Positions 1 through 8,291 of a stretch of DNA of 48,356 bases are shown here, in pieces. The translations under genes and the position numbers were made by a program. This stretch comes from Minisyncoccota bacterium (GTDB taxonomy: Bacteria > Patescibacteriota > Microgenomatia > PFEM01 > JAFGMK01), in NCBI GenBank assembly GCA_016927565.1, contig JAFGMK010000023.1, positions 1 to 48,356 of the forward strand, written 5' to 3'. The first letter of the stretch is position 1. The number at the start of each line of letters is the position of its first letter. Below the pieces are notes generated by a model. It was not told the DNA's origin. It made no database searches and was given only the letters and a program-made list of their open reading frames with translations.

Positions 1-77
1 ATGGCGGAGTCGGAGTGGGCGTGTGAGGCGGTGTCGGTGTCGGTGTCGGGGTACATGGCGGAGTCGGAGTGGGCGTG
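1..77. repeat. Direct repeat encoding Pro/Thr tract
   Basis: The 23 bases at 1-23 recur exactly at 55-77. The sequence between them (24-54) is made of shorter GGTGTC-type units. On the minus strand they encode Thr-Pro repeats of a surface protein. The repeat runs into the window edge, so the copy number is unknown. Confidence 0.85.
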
Positions 78-295
78 ACGAAACAGGCAGCGCTTCTTAA
101 TTCTTGCCGTTCTTTAGTTAAAAAGATTGCCGCAATCAGCGAACTGACAGTTAAAAAGAGACCCAGAGAAGCGGCGATTATCTTGGGGTTGGTTTTACCT
201 GAAACTGATTTTGAAAGTGGCTTTTCTCTGGCAATGATTATATCAGGTGTTGCCGGCGAATAGTCTTGTTTCTCAACCTGATTAATTTTTTTCAT
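1..295 (-). CDS. Membrane-anchored protein with Pro/Thr repeats (partial, 3' end outside window)
   Basis: The frame is open on the minus strand from the ATG at 295-293 to the window edge, so about 98 residues are visible and the C-terminus is missing. It has a short charged cytoplasmic N-terminus, one predicted transmembrane segment at about residues 39-59, and then an external tract of alternating Thr-Pro. The Thr-Pro part is encoded by a repeat: bases 1-23 and 55-77 are identical (54-bp period). It starts 10 bases after the stop of the next minus-strand gene (306-1736), which also has a Pro/Thr tract and membrane anchors, so the two probably form one operon of surface proteins. The function of the missing C-terminal part cannot be judged. 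Confidence 0.75.
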   Translation of the reverse strand, partial: MKKINQVEKQDYSPATPDIIIAREKPLSKSVSGKTNPKIIAASLGLFLTVSSLIAAIFLTKERQELRSAACFVTPTPTPPCTPTPTPTPPHTPTPTPP

Positions 296-305
296 GCTAA
301 CTTTC

Positions 306-1736
306 TTAAAATAATTCCAGACCCAGTCCAAAAGTAATCATAATTACTCCTAAGGTAAAAACAAGCAGGGTGGGAATTAATACTCCGGGTTGCTGGGGAG
401 TGGTGGCAATTGGGGCGGGAGTAAAGTCCGGAGTGGGAGTAATTAGCGGACTGGTGGTTGGCCAAGGGGTGGGGCTGACTGAGACCGTTGACGTGGGTGT
501 TGTTAAGGGCGGCGGCGAAAGAGTTGGCGTCGGTGTCGGAGTAGGGGTGGCTGATGGTTTGGTTGTGGGACTCGGGCTCTCAGCGGGTGAGGCTGAGGGA
601 GAAGCAGTAAAAGCAGGCAAGTCGCTTTCTTCAGCAGCTAAAACAGTGAAAAGGTGGGAGATGAGACGTTTCTCTCCTTGTTTGTTAGTGTAAGTTAGGG
701 TAATTCGGTGCTCTCCGGTCGGCAGATTCTCCGGCGGGGCCCAGTGCCAATCGCCGGACTCGTTAGGGATAATTGTTCCTTCGTATTGAGGAGACTCGAC
801 TTTGATCACGATTTTCTCTCCCGCCGGTCCTTTACCAAAAAATTCCGGCTTTTCGGCAGTGATTGCTTCTCCTTCCTGGGGGTTAATAATGATTAAAGGA
901 TAAGTGTTATTTTTGACAGGAACTTCATCGACGGAAAAGCCGGAGATGGGATCGATTTCCTGGCCAATTACCGAACTTTTGCCGGCAGCCTGACGAAAAT
1001 CCAGGGATTGGCCGAGGGTAATTGGAGGAACCGGACTGTCATTGCCGGTGGTAAGAACGGCGCTGGCGGTTTGGTCAGGACTTTGAACAAGTATTTCGAT
1101 AGCGCTGGTTTCCGGGTGATAGGCAATGTAATTTGAAAGGTCTGAATTTCTGGCCAAATGCAAAGGGATAGTCCAATTGCCCGAAGAACTGACCAGAGAC
1201 GATTGAAGTGAAGAATTGGCCAGATTTAAATAAACAATCGCTTCTTTAGCAGGAGAGCCGTCCGGATTTAGGATAAGACCATATGAAAGATCATTGGGTG
1301 AGGAGGGATTGCCTATTTCAGGGGGGGTTTCAACTTGGTAGGGTCGGCCGTCATCATTGAATGTTTTTGAGCCGGAACGGATTTCGAAATAGTAAAGAGT
1401 TGAAGGCTCAAGGTTAGTTAGAGTAACGTAATGGGTTAAATACTGGCCCTCCTGATTGTTTTCAAAATCTCTTTCGTCAATTGATTCCAGGTTTAAAAGT
1501 TCCGGTTCCCGGCCAAATTTAATTGTTCCGGGTGCTTCAATAGGGGTAAGCCAAGAAACGGTAAAAGAGCTACTGTTGATGTTGCTGATTTTAATTTGGC
1601 CGGGAGTGACTTTAGACCTGGCTTTTAAAAGGATATTTTGACTTCTTTCAACTAAATAAATGCTGGTTATCAAACCAATGAAAATGATTGTAAAACCGAT
1701 AAAAGTGGGAATTTTCTTAATCCTTCTGGTCTTCAT
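306..1736 (-). CDS. Cell-surface protein with fibronectin III-like domain and two membrane segments
   Basis: This is a 476-residue protein. A positively charged N-terminus is followed by a hydrophobic signal-anchor (about residues 11-29). A fibronectin type III-like beta domain follows (about 45-135; it has the pattern of short domains that precede purple acid phosphatases, including an LEPSTLYYFEIR-like strand). Then come two further beta-rich, Ig-like segments (about 145-365), a Pro/Ser/Thr-rich linker (about 375-445) and a C-terminal hydrophobic helix (about 453-475). No enzymatic motif is visible. It is probably exposed on the cell envelope with the Pro/Thr linker spanning the wall region. 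A promoter lies just upstream and the next gene (1-295) follows after 10 bases. The exact role is unknown. Confidence 0.8.
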   Translation of the reverse strand: MKTRRIKKIPTFIGFTIIFIGLITSIYLVERSQNILLKARSKVTPGQIKISNINSSSFTVSWLTPIEAPGTIKFGREPELLNLESIDERDFENNQEGQYLTHYVTLTNLEPSTLYYFEIRSGSKTFNDDGRPYQVETPPEIGNPSSPNDLSYGLILNPDGSPAKEAIVYLNLANSSLQSSLVSSSGNWTIPLHLARNSDLSNYIAYHPETSAIEILVQSPDQTASAVLTTGNDSPVPPITLGQSLDFRQAAGKSSVIGQEIDPISGFSVDEVPVKNNTYPLIIINPQEGEAITAEKPEFFGKGPAGEKIVIKVESPQYEGTIIPNESGDWHWAPPENLPTGEHRITLTYTNKQGEKRLISHLFTVLAAEESDLPAFTASPSASPAESPSPTTKPSATPTPTPTPTLSPPPLTTPTSTVSVSPTPWPTTSPLITPTPDFTPAPIATTPQQPGVLIPTLLVFTLGVIMITFGLGLELF

Positions 1737-1748
1737 CTCTTTTTAGTC

Positions 1749-1777
1749 ATTGTGACGATTTTGATAAATAAAGTCAA
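1749..1777 (-). promoter_or_regulatory. Sigma-70-type promoter for the 306-1736 gene
   Basis: On the minus strand TTGACT (1777-1772) and CACAAT (1754-1749) are separated by 17 bases. Transcription would start near 1742, only about 6 bases before the ATG at 1736, so the mRNA would be nearly leaderless. Confidence 0.6.
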
Positions 1778-1797
1778 TAGAATCTGGGCTTATAAAT

Positions 1798-2118
1798 TCA
1801 GAGCTCTGTTTCTTTAGGTGCTTCCTCCGCGGATCCCGTTCCCTCTTCGGCAGGGGGAATTTCTTCAGTTTCTTCGATTTTAAACTGAGGGATTTGGCTG
1901 ATGTCTGACAGGGGAATTTCTCTTCTCTGCTCCAATTTTTGAATAACGGTTGATTCGAACTTGGGATTAAGCGGAAGGAGTTGTTTTTTCACATCCGCGC
2001 TGAGCTCGCCCTTGCTGTAAGATCGGTAAATGTCGAAGCCTGCCCAGGTTAGAACGGTGATCAGAGTAAGAATGGCAAAGGTCAGGGTTTCTTGATTGAT
2101 TCTTTTTTTGCTTTTCAT
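1798..2118 (-). CDS. Small single-pass membrane protein in the pilN-pilO operon
   Basis: This is a 106-residue protein with a basic N-terminus, one transmembrane helix (about residues 13-31), and a C-terminal half rich in Pro and Glu. It starts 2 bases after the stop of the PilO-like gene, so it is translated with the pilN/pilO pair. Its position is where a PilP-like lipoprotein is often found in type IV pilus operons, but no lipobox cysteine and no recognisable PilP domain is seen, so I do not assign it. A role in the same envelope complex as its neighbours is an inference from the operon. Confidence 0.7.
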   Translation of the reverse strand: MKSKKRINQETLTFAILTLITVLTWAGFDIYRSYSKGELSADVKKQLLPLNPKFESTVIQKLEQRREIPLSDISQIPQFKIEETEEIPPAEEGTGSAEEAPKETEL

Positions 2119-2120
2119 TT

Positions 2121-2759
2121 TTATGTCTTATCTTTGGTTGGGAGATAAAAAACTTCAATTTCTGTCCTGAGGCTGACTTCAGACAAGGCCTTGTCCTTTT
2201 TAGCAACCAGAACCAATTCTTTTAAAATCGTAGCCCGCCTCTGGTTTTCCAGTTCTTTAAGAAATTCTTTTAGGTTTTCATAAGAGCCTGAAAGAGAAAG
2301 TTTGACCGGAAAACCGGACGAAATGCCTTCTTTTTTTGAAAGAGAAACTTCTTTGCCCTTAACGGTGACTTGGCCGACTTGGACGGAGACGAGTTCGAGA
2401 TTTTTTTCCAAGGCTAACACCTCTATTTGACCTAAAAAAAGGGAAACTTGTGAGGATTGAGGAAGAGCTTCATCAATCAGGTAAAGTTTGGGTTTAAGGA
2501 TGAGGTATTCCTTTTGGGCTTCAGCCAGATCCTGAATTTTGTCCTCCAGCTTTTCGGCGACGATTTTTTGATCTTTTATTTCTCTGTTGAGAGAGGCAAT
2601 TGTTATTAGGGTTGGTCTGATAGCGAAGAAAGCAAAAAAAGCAACCACCAGCAAAGAAAGAGTGAGGGTGGTGTAATTTTTTATCTCTCCTGTTTGATAG
2701 GCTTTAGAAATTTTGGAGAGATAACCAGAATATTTCTGGGTTACGTTTTCAATATTCAT
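2121..2759 (-). CDS. pilO: PilO-like type IV pilus assembly protein
   Basis: This 212-residue protein has a cytoplasmic N-terminus of about 28 residues, a transmembrane helix (about 30-50), a coiled-coil segment (about 55-90), and a C-terminal alpha/beta domain (about 100-205). This is the architecture of PilO, an inner-membrane partner of PilN in the alignment complex of type IV pili and type II secretion systems. Its ATG overlaps the stop of the upstream PilN-like gene by 4 bases. Sequence similarity of PilO proteins is always weak, so the call rests on architecture and on the PilN neighbour. No pilM, pilQ, pilin or ATPase gene is present in the window. Confidence 0.7.
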   Translation of the reverse strand: MNIENVTQKYSGYLSKISKAYQTGEIKNYTTLTLSLLVVAFFAFFAIRPTLITIASLNREIKDQKIVAEKLEDKIQDLAEAQKEYLILKPKLYLIDEALPQSSQVSLFLGQIEVLALEKNLELVSVQVGQVTVKGKEVSLSKKEGISSGFPVKLSLSGSYENLKEFLKELENQRRATILKELVLVAKKDKALSEVSLRTEIEVFYLPTKDKT

Positions 2760-3304
2760 GCTTTAATGGGATTTAGGCTAACTGTCAGTTCAAAATCAAT
2801 AGTAAGACTGCTGCCCTTAGAGATTCTGGTGACCTCGATTTCGCCAAAAAAATCTGATTTTTTAAGATTGTTAATCAAGACGGCCAGGCTTGATTCAGAG
2901 AGGGAAAACCCGTCAATGCTTAATTTGTCTTTGTCAATTTCAAGACTATTAAGAGTGATGTTGAGCGGAATTGATGAAGTTAATTCTAAAATAATTTGAG
3001 AAAACGAATTTTTCCCTTTTTCTATCTCTTTAAGAACCTTGAGCCGGTTTTGCGTCAGTCTGAATTCCTCTTCAAACTTTTCTGAAGATTTAACCCGGGC
3101 TTGTTTAATTTCAATTTCCTCATAGAGGTCGGAGAGGTCGCGATCAAGTTTGAAGCGCGAGATAAAAGCGATGATTACAATTAGTTCTGTGGTGATAACA
3201 ATATAGCGTCCGATAGTTAAAACCCATCTGACCACTCGGGCGATCGGTTTTCTTTCCCAGCCTTCCTGGGGAAGAAGGTTAATTTCTCTTTTTTGGGCAG
3301 CCAC
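2756..3304 (-). CDS. pilN: PilN-like type IV pilus assembly protein
   Basis: This 182-residue protein begins with MAAQKREINLLPQ. The INLLP motif close to the N-terminus is the peptide by which PilN proteins bind cytoplasmic PilM. It is followed by a transmembrane helix (about 30-52), a coiled coil (about 55-95) and a C-terminal ferredoxin-like domain (about 100-180) with the pattern of PilN. It is the first gene of a minus-strand operon with the PilO-like gene (4-base overlap) and a small membrane protein. It may serve a pilus or a competence-like DNA-uptake machine. The PilM partner must be encoded elsewhere. Confidence 0.78.
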   Translation of the reverse strand: MAAQKREINLLPQEGWERKPIARVVRWVLTIGRYIVITTELIVIIAFISRFKLDRDLSDLYEEIEIKQARVKSSEKFEEEFRLTQNRLKVLKEIEKGKNSFSQIILELTSSIPLNITLNSLEIDKDKLSIDGFSLSESSLAVLINNLKKSDFFGEIEVTRISKGSSLTIDFELTVSLNPIKA

Positions 3305-3339
3305 AGTTTTAAAATTTCGTCCAGAGAATGAACTCGGCT

Positions 3340-3357
3340 AAAAGCCTGCCGGCTTTT
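3340..3357. terminator. Hairpin between rpsT and pilN
   Basis: AAAAGCC and GGCTTTT form a 7-bp stem with a 4-base loop (TGCC on the plus strand). It lies between the rpsT stop and the pilN start on the minus strand. It may be a weak terminator for rpsT, but it also lies inside the predicted pilN leader, so it could act there instead. There is no long U-tract. Confidence 0.35.
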
Positions 3358-3416
3358 GACTTAATCCTCCGGTTGAAAATAAGAAAGGTAAAGATTCCCA
3401 CCGACTTCTAATTTTA

Positions 3417-3446
3417 AGAATACAATAAAAAAGATAGGATTTGCAA
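3417..3446 (-). promoter_or_regulatory. Promoter for the pilN operon
   Basis: On the minus strand TTGCAA (3446-3441) is followed after 18 bases by TATTCT (3422-3417). Transcription would start near 3410, giving a leader of about 105 bases that contains the 3340-3357 hairpin. Confidence 0.4.
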
Positions 3447-3475
3447 TAGAAGGCGGTGGCAGCAGAGGGCTGTTT

Positions 3476-3760
3476 TTAATTTTTTGGGGTTGGCGGCTTT
3501 TTCTTTTTGGGGTTTTTGAGGTTGATTTTGTTGGTTAATTTGGCTAACTTTGATTTCAGCCGGGCGGCTTTATTTTTGTGGATCAGATGTTTTTTAGCCA
3601 TTCGGTCCAAGGCCTTTTGGGCTTGAACTAAAGAGTTGCTGTCAAGTTTGTTTTTGGCTGTTTTTAAAACAGCTTTTGCTTGTTGGCGTCTGTTAAGGTT
3701 TATTTTGGTTCGCCGCCGGCTTTGGCGGAGAGCTTTTAGGGCGGATTTGGTGATTGGCAT
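3476..3760 (-). CDS. rpsT: 30S ribosomal protein S20
   Basis: This 94-residue, very basic protein begins MPITKSALKALRQS and has the three-helix pattern and lysine richness of S20, which binds 16S rRNA at the bottom of the 30S body. The last dozen residues (a Lys/Pro-rich tail) extend beyond the usual end. It is a single-gene unit with its own strong promoter at 3806-3834. It is transcribed divergently from murJ, with a repeat element lying between the two. Confidence 0.92.
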   Translation of the reverse strand: MPITKSALKALRQSRRRTKINLNRRQQAKAVLKTAKNKLDSNSLVQAQKALDRMAKKHLIHKNKAARLKSKLAKLTNKINLKNPKKKKPPTPKN

Positions 3761-3805
3761 TTTTTCTTGCAGGCTAAGATCTAAAAAAGCTATAATTATT
3801 TGGCA

Positions 3806-3834
3806 ATTATAACTTATTGGGGTTAATTAAGCAA
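3806..3834 (-). promoter_or_regulatory. Sigma-70-type promoter for rpsT
   Basis: On the minus strand TTGCTT (3834-3829) and a perfect TATAAT (3811-3806) are separated by 17 bases. Transcription would start near 3799, leaving a leader of about 40 bases before the ATG at 3760. Confidence 0.7.
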
Positions 3835-3846
3835 ACTAAGTCTTTC

Positions 3847-3969
3847 GAGACTGTTGAATAACATCTTAGCTGCTCGTCATTCTGAGGCTAAAAGCCGAAG
3901 ATCCCCATTCGAAGGGGATGCTTCGCTACGCTCAGGATGACGATGCAAAAAACAACATTCAACACGCTC
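3847..3969. mobile_element. MITE-like inverted-repeat element, copy A
   Basis: The left end GAGACTGTTGAAT and the reverse complement of the right end, GAGCGTGTTGAAT, match at 11 of 13 positions. Further inside, CGTCATTCTGAG faces CTCAGGATGACG. The element has no coding capacity and could fold into a long imperfect hairpin. Related copies lie at 8126-8281, 23974-24092 and, inverted, 34547-34670. The flanks share a short imperfect direct repeat (GTCTTTC at 3840-3846, GTCTTTT at 3970-3976). It lies just upstream of murJ. Confidence 0.75.
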
Positions 3970-3993
3970 GTCTTTTTTAAGAAATAATGTCAA

Positions 3994-5685
3994 ATGAAAG
4001 ATTTTTTTAAAAATAATTCTCGAATTCTTCTCCGGCCGCAGAAAAGCATTTTTTCAGCGGCGACGATTATTATGCTGATGATGACCGTTTCCCGGGTTTT
4101 GGGTCTGATTCGCAACCGGATTCTGGCTCACTATTTTTCTGCTCAAACTTTATCAATTTATTTTGCTGCTTTTCGTTTACCGGAAATTGTTTTTGAGGTT
4201 TTGGTTTTGGGAACTTTGGCTTCAGCCTTTATTCCGGTTTTTACTTCTTACCTGAGCCGGGGCAGGCAAAAAGAAGCTTGGCGAGTAGCGGCCATGAGTT
4301 TTAATCTAATTGTTTTGGTCTTTATTGTCCTGGCCGGCTTGGTTTTAATTTTCACTCGACCTCTTTATCGGATGATTGTTCCCGGTTTTGCTCCGGCGGC
4401 GTTGGGAAAAACAGTTCTTTTGGCCCGGGTTTTAATTTTCGCTCAAGGCTTTTTTCTCCTGAGCTACTTTTCAACAGCAGTTCTCGAATCTTTGAAAAGA
4501 TTTCTGATTCCGGCAATCGCTCCGGTTTTTTATAATTTGGGGATTATTCTGGCAACTGTTTTTTTAGCCGAACACTTTCAAATTCTGGCTCCGGCAATCG
4601 GGGCGGTTTTTGGGGCGGTGATGCATTTTTTGATTCAGGCGCCGCTAACGGTTCATTTGGGTTTTAAACTCCAAAAAGGCCTAGATTTTTCCCATCCCGG
4701 AGTGAGAAAGATCAGCCGTTTGGCTTTTCCCCGGATAATCGAACTTTCTTTCTTGCAGGTTTTTAAAAGCATTGAGCTTTATTTGGCTTCAATGATTTCC
4801 GGGGCGGCTTACACCTACTTGACTTTTGCCAACAGCCTCCAGCTTTTTCCCGTCGGTCTTTTCGGGATCAGCTTGGCCAAGGCTTCCCTGCCGAGCCTTT
4901 CTTATCAGGCCAGCCGGCGAAATAAGTTTAGGGAGGTTTTTTTAAGCGCTTTTAATCAGATTCTTTTTTGGACCATTCCCTCTGCAATATTCTTGGCTGT
5001 TTTGAGAATTCCGATAGTGAGACTTTTTTTTGGTGCCTCCCGTTTTGACTGGCCGGCAACAGTTCAGACAAGTTTTGTTTTAAGCGCTTTTTGCTTGGGA
5101 ATTCCGGCCCAGGCGCTGATTTATCTTCTCAATCGGGCTTTCTATGCTTTCCATCAATCGGTAACTCCGATGTTGGTTTCGATTGGTGCTCTTGTTCTGG
5201 GAGCTTTTCTGGGAGCTGTTTTCGTTCTGATTTTTAATTGGCCGGTTTGGAGTTTGGCCTTGGCTTTTTCGCTGGCGCAGAATTTCCAATTTTCCCTTTT
5301 GGTCTTTTTGCTTTTCAAACACCGGAAGAATTTCGGCTTTTCTTTCTCGGATTTTTTCTCTCCTTTTGTTAAAATTTTTTCCTCAGCTTTTTTATCCGGA
5401 GGATTAATGTATTTCTGCCTTAAAATTCTGGATCGATCGGTTTCGGGTCAACGTTTTCTTTTCTTGCCGAAACTGGAGGTGGCTTTGGATACCCGTTACA
5501 CGATTAATTTAATTATGGTTACTTTGTTAACCGGCTTGCTGGGAGGGCTGGCCTATATTTTGCTGGCCTGGGTTTGGCGGATTAAAGAATTAATGATTCT
5601 TTTAAAATTTTTTGCCCGAATTGAAAAAATTAGCTTTTTTTCTCGCCGTTTCTGGAAAAAAAGAGAGTCGATTACGATGGACTAA
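3994..5685 (+). CDS. murJ: Lipid II flippase MurJ (MviN)
   Basis: This 563-residue integral membrane protein has about 14 predicted transmembrane helices. The N-terminal region contains the conserved MviN pattern (TMVSRVLGLIRN-like sequence near residue 32, then LPEIVFEVLVLGTLASAFIPVF). MurJ moves the peptidoglycan precursor lipid II across the cytoplasmic membrane. The C-terminal ~40 residues are cytoplasmic and basic. The gene is followed after 32 bases by lepA on the same strand. It implies that this cell makes peptidoglycan, consistent with the mltG and ftsK genes in the same window. Confidence 0.92.
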   Translation: MKDFFKNNSRILLRPQKSIFSAATIIMLMMTVSRVLGLIRNRILAHYFSAQTLSIYFAAFRLPEIVFEVLVLGTLASAFIPVFTSYLSRGRQKEAWRVAAMSFNLIVLVFIVLAGLVLIFTRPLYRMIVPGFAPAALGKTVLLARVLIFAQGFFLLSYFSTAVLESLKRFLIPAIAPVFYNLGIILATVFLAEHFQILAPAIGAVFGAVMHFLIQAPLTVHLGFKLQKGLDFSHPGVRKISRLAFPRIIELSFLQVFKSIELYLASMISGAAYTYLTFANSLQLFPVGLFGISLAKASLPSLSYQASRRNKFREVFLSAFNQILFWTIPSAIFLAVLRIPIVRLFFGASRFDWPATVQTSFVLSAFCLGIPAQALIYLLNRAFYAFHQSVTPMLVSIGALVLGAFLGAVFVLIFNWPVWSLALAFSLAQNFQFSLLVFLLFKHRKNFGFSFSDFFSPFVKIFSSAFLSGGLMYFCLKILDRSVSGQRFLFLPKLEVALDTRYTINLIMVTLLTGLLGGLAYILLAWVWRIKELMILLKFFARIEKISFFSRRFWKKRESITMD

Positions 5686-5717
5686 TCCTCCTGAGTTTTG
5701 ATTCTTTTAGAAAAAAG

Positions 5718-7529
5718 ATGACAAAAAACATCAGAAATTTTTGCATTATTGCTCATATAAACCATGGTAAATCTACCCTGGCTGACCGTCTTTTGGAACT
5801 GACGGGAACGGTTGCGCCGGAAAAAATGCGCTCCCAGTTCTTGGCTTCTCACCCGATTGAGCGGGAGCGGGGAATTACTATTCGCCTGGCTCCGGTTAAG
5901 ATGAACTATGCTGTAAATTCCCGTACTTATATCCTGAATCTGATTGACACTCCGGGACACGTTGATTTTTCTTATGAGGTTTCCCGTTCTCTGGCAGCTT
6001 GCGAAGGAGCGATCCTGGTAGTGGATGCCGTTTCCGGAGTTCAGGCTCAAACAGTCGCCAATTTAAGTTTGGCAAGAAAACAGAATTTGGCGATTATTCC
6101 CGTAATCAATAAGATTGATATCGAGGCGGCTCAGCCTGAGGAGGTTGCCTCGGAATTGGCAGGCGCCTTTGGTTTTTCCGAGAAAGAGATTTTATTTGTT
6201 TCAGCCAAAACCGGAGAGAATACCGGAGCAATTCTGGAGGCGGTAATTAAAAAGATTCCGCCTCCCTCAGGATCAACGACTAATGCTTTTCAGGGTCTGG
6301 TTTTTAACTCTACTTATGACTCTCATAAAGGAGTAATTGCCTGGGTGAGAATTAAACAGGGTAAATTGTCATTGCTGGGGCAGAATAGAAAAGAGACCAG
6401 AGTAAAGTTCTTGGCTACCGGAGTCCAAGGAGTAGTGGGAGAGCTTGGTTTTTTTACGCCTCAAATGAGCCGGGGTGATTCTTTGGATTGCGGTGATGTT
6501 GGCTATCTTTGCGCCGGAATTAAGGATTTGGCTTTGTGCCGGGTAGGCGATACGGTCGTTTCGGCCGATCAATCCGGGGTTGGAGTGTTAACCGGCTATC
6601 AGCCGGCCAGGCCGACTGTTTTTACCAGTTTTTATCCGACTGAGAACCAGGATTTTTATCTTTTAAAAGAGTCGCTTGAAAAGTTGAAACTTTCCGATAG
6701 CGCCTTAACCTTCTCGCCCGAATCATCACAAGGTTTGGGCAAGGGCTTCCGGATTGGTTTTTTGGGTTTGCTTCATGCCGAAGTGGTAGCGGATCGTCTG
6801 CGGCGCGACTTTGAGATTGACCTGGTAATGACGGCGCCGATGGTTTCTTACCAGGTCAGAAAAAGAAACGATGAGATTGTAAGAGTCAATCGTCCGGCTG
6901 ATTTCCCGGCGGCAAATCAAATCAGCGAGGTTTTAGAGCCGATTGTCAGCTTGAAGATTTTTTCGCCGTTTCAGTATGTGACCGGCCTGATTTCTTTGGT
7001 TAAGGAAAAAAGAGGGTCTTTGATTAAACAGGATTATTTTGGCCGGCAGGCAAGCTTAGTTTTTCAATTGCCTTTGGCAGAAATGATTGCCGATCTTTAT
7101 GATCGGGTTAAAAGCCTGTCCTCCGGTTTTGCTTCTTTTGATTGGGAGCTGGTTGGTTATGAGCCGGTTCGGGCAGTTAAATTGGAGGTTTTCCTTAATC
7201 AGCAGCCGGTGGACGCTTTTTCTCAAATTGTGCCTCAAAATCAGGCCCAAAACAAAGGCCGGAGGATTGTGGAAAAATTGAGAAAACTTATTCCCCGCCA
7301 GCAGTATGAAGTCATTATCCGAGCTCAAGTGGGGACGCGGGTAATAGCTCGGGAGACTTTAAAGCCTTTCCGTAAAGATGTAACGGCTAAGCTATACGGC
7401 GGTGATCAAACCCGGAAGGATAAGCTTTTGGGTAAACAGAAGAAGGGTAAAAAAAAGCTGAAGATGGTGGGTCGGGTTTCAATTCCTCAGGAAGTTTTCT
7501 GGCAGGCCCTGGGTGGGAGGGAAAACTAG
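5718..7529 (+). CDS. lepA: Elongation factor 4 (LepA), translational GTPase
   Basis: This 603-residue protein has the full LepA layout: GTPase domain (1-185) with RERGITI, DTPGHVDF, NKID and SAK motifs; domain II (about 190-275); the GFRIGFLGLLHAEVVADRL signature of EF4 (near residue 340); an EF-G-like domain V; and the LepA-specific C-terminal domain ending in a VSIPQEVFWQAL-like motif. EF4 acts on ribosomes to back-translocate or remodel stalled complexes. One oddity is that the P-loop reads AHINHGKS, with Asn15 (codon 5760-5762) where translational GTPases normally have Asp (AHIDHGKS). The start ATG at 5718 gives the standard N-terminus for the family. Confidence 0.95.
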   Translation: MTKNIRNFCIIAHINHGKSTLADRLLELTGTVAPEKMRSQFLASHPIERERGITIRLAPVKMNYAVNSRTYILNLIDTPGHVDFSYEVSRSLAACEGAILVVDAVSGVQAQTVANLSLARKQNLAIIPVINKIDIEAAQPEEVASELAGAFGFSEKEILFVSAKTGENTGAILEAVIKKIPPPSGSTTNAFQGLVFNSTYDSHKGVIAWVRIKQGKLSLLGQNRKETRVKFLATGVQGVVGELGFFTPQMSRGDSLDCGDVGYLCAGIKDLALCRVGDTVVSADQSGVGVLTGYQPARPTVFTSFYPTENQDFYLLKESLEKLKLSDSALTFSPESSQGLGKGFRIGFLGLLHAEVVADRLRRDFEIDLVMTAPMVSYQVRKRNDEIVRVNRPADFPAANQISEVLEPIVSLKIFSPFQYVTGLISLVKEKRGSLIKQDYFGRQASLVFQLPLAEMIADLYDRVKSLSSGFASFDWELVGYEPVRAVKLEVFLNQQPVDAFSQIVPQNQAQNKGRRIVEKLRKLIPRQQYEVIIRAQVGTRVIARETLKPFRKDVTAKLYGGDQTRKDKLLGKQKKGKKKLKMVGRVSIPQEVFWQALGGREN

Positions 7530-7708
7530 GGTTTCAGAGTTCAGTTTGAGGAGCGGGGTTTGCCTGCTTCCTGCTTTTGTCTATTTCAAAAATATAAGCA
7601 TGCTGTCAAGCTTCTCGGGGTTGGGAATGGGTTGTTCGCTGGCTCGGGAAAAGTTTTTGCCATTGGGATTGGTAAAAATACCCTTTTGCGTTAATTTTTT
7701 CTTTTTGT

Positions 7709-7739
7709 AAGAAAGGCGGGTCTGCTTCTTAGTTTTTTT
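7709..7739 (+). terminator. Possible terminator downstream of lepA
   Basis: AAGAA (7709-7713) pairs with TTCTT (7726-7730), with an inner GC/GC pair and a bulge, followed by a run of seven T (7733-7739). The stem is weak. The 7530-7803 gap otherwise holds no convincing gene. Confidence 0.35.
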
Positions 7740-7803
7740 ATCGGAACCGACTTAAAACTTTCTTTCCTTTTTTAGCTGATTAGCGCCAGGAGGCCAATAA
7801 TTT

Positions 7804-8073
7804 TTAACTTGTCAAAAACTTCATAAAAAAGACATAAAGACTGAAGATCCCTAAAAAAACTCCAGCGGCCCGGATAATCAGCGCTCCCGCATCAGTCGAG
7901 GTCATGGCTAAAAGAGCCCGGCCGAGAGTTTTTAGAAGCTGGTTGGTTTTTGATTCAATCTTAGCCAAATAAATTTTGGAATAAAACTCCTGGATGACAT
8001 CAGGTTTAAAGATAAGCAGGAGAGAAACAGGCAGAAGGATAATAAAACTAAAAAAATAAATAGCCCTGAACAT
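7804..8073 (-). CDS. Small two-helix membrane protein, unknown function
   Basis: This 89-residue protein has a hydrophobic N-terminal helix (about residues 5-23), a polar middle part (about 25-60) with regularly spaced Lys, Leu and Ala, and a second hydrophobic helix (about 65-86). The middle section looks amphipathic. It stands alone on the minus strand between lepA and the heat-shock operon. I do not recognise a family. The length, the clean ATG start and the coherent two-helix pattern favour a real gene over a chance frame. Confidence 0.6.
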   Translation of the reverse strand: MFRAIYFFSFIILLPVSLLLIFKPDVIQEFYSKIYLAKIESKTNQLLKTLGRALLAMTSTDAGALIIRAAGVFLGIFSLYVFFMKFLTS

Positions 8074-8125
8074 TGTCTTGTTATCTTAACAGATTTTTTG
8101 GGATTAAAGCAAGATCGATTTCTCC

Positions 8126-8281
8126 GAGACTCAAGATTATTGAATAACGTCTTGGTCCATTGTCATTCTGACCCCGCCCCGTCATTCAGAAGCCGAAGGC
8201 CGGAAGAATCCCTTCGGGTTCAAGCCGGGGATCCTTCGCTTGTCTCAGGTGGCGGCGGGAAAATTTTTATTCACCAGACTC
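8126..8281. mobile_element. MITE-like inverted-repeat element, copy D (longest, diverged)
   Basis: The left end GAGACTCAAGATTATTGAAT resembles copy A with a small insertion. GTCATTCTGA, AGCCGAAG, GAATCC, CTTCG and CTCAGG blocks follow in the same order, and the right end TATTCACCAGACTC mirrors the left. The flanks share a degenerate 8-bp direct repeat (8118-8125 and 8282-8289, 6 of 8 identical). It ends about 10 bases before the hrcA promoter. Confidence 0.6.
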
Positions 8282-8291
8282 ATTCCCCCGC

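Noticed and set aside
370-693. Plus-strand open frame rich in Gly and Val
   Set aside because: It is the antisense of the Pro/Thr tract of the 306-1736 surface protein, an artefact of the repeat.
7513-7710. Plus-strand frame of 65 codons after lepA
   Set aside because: It overlaps the lepA end, has no ribosome-binding site, and its composition looks like random translation of spacer.
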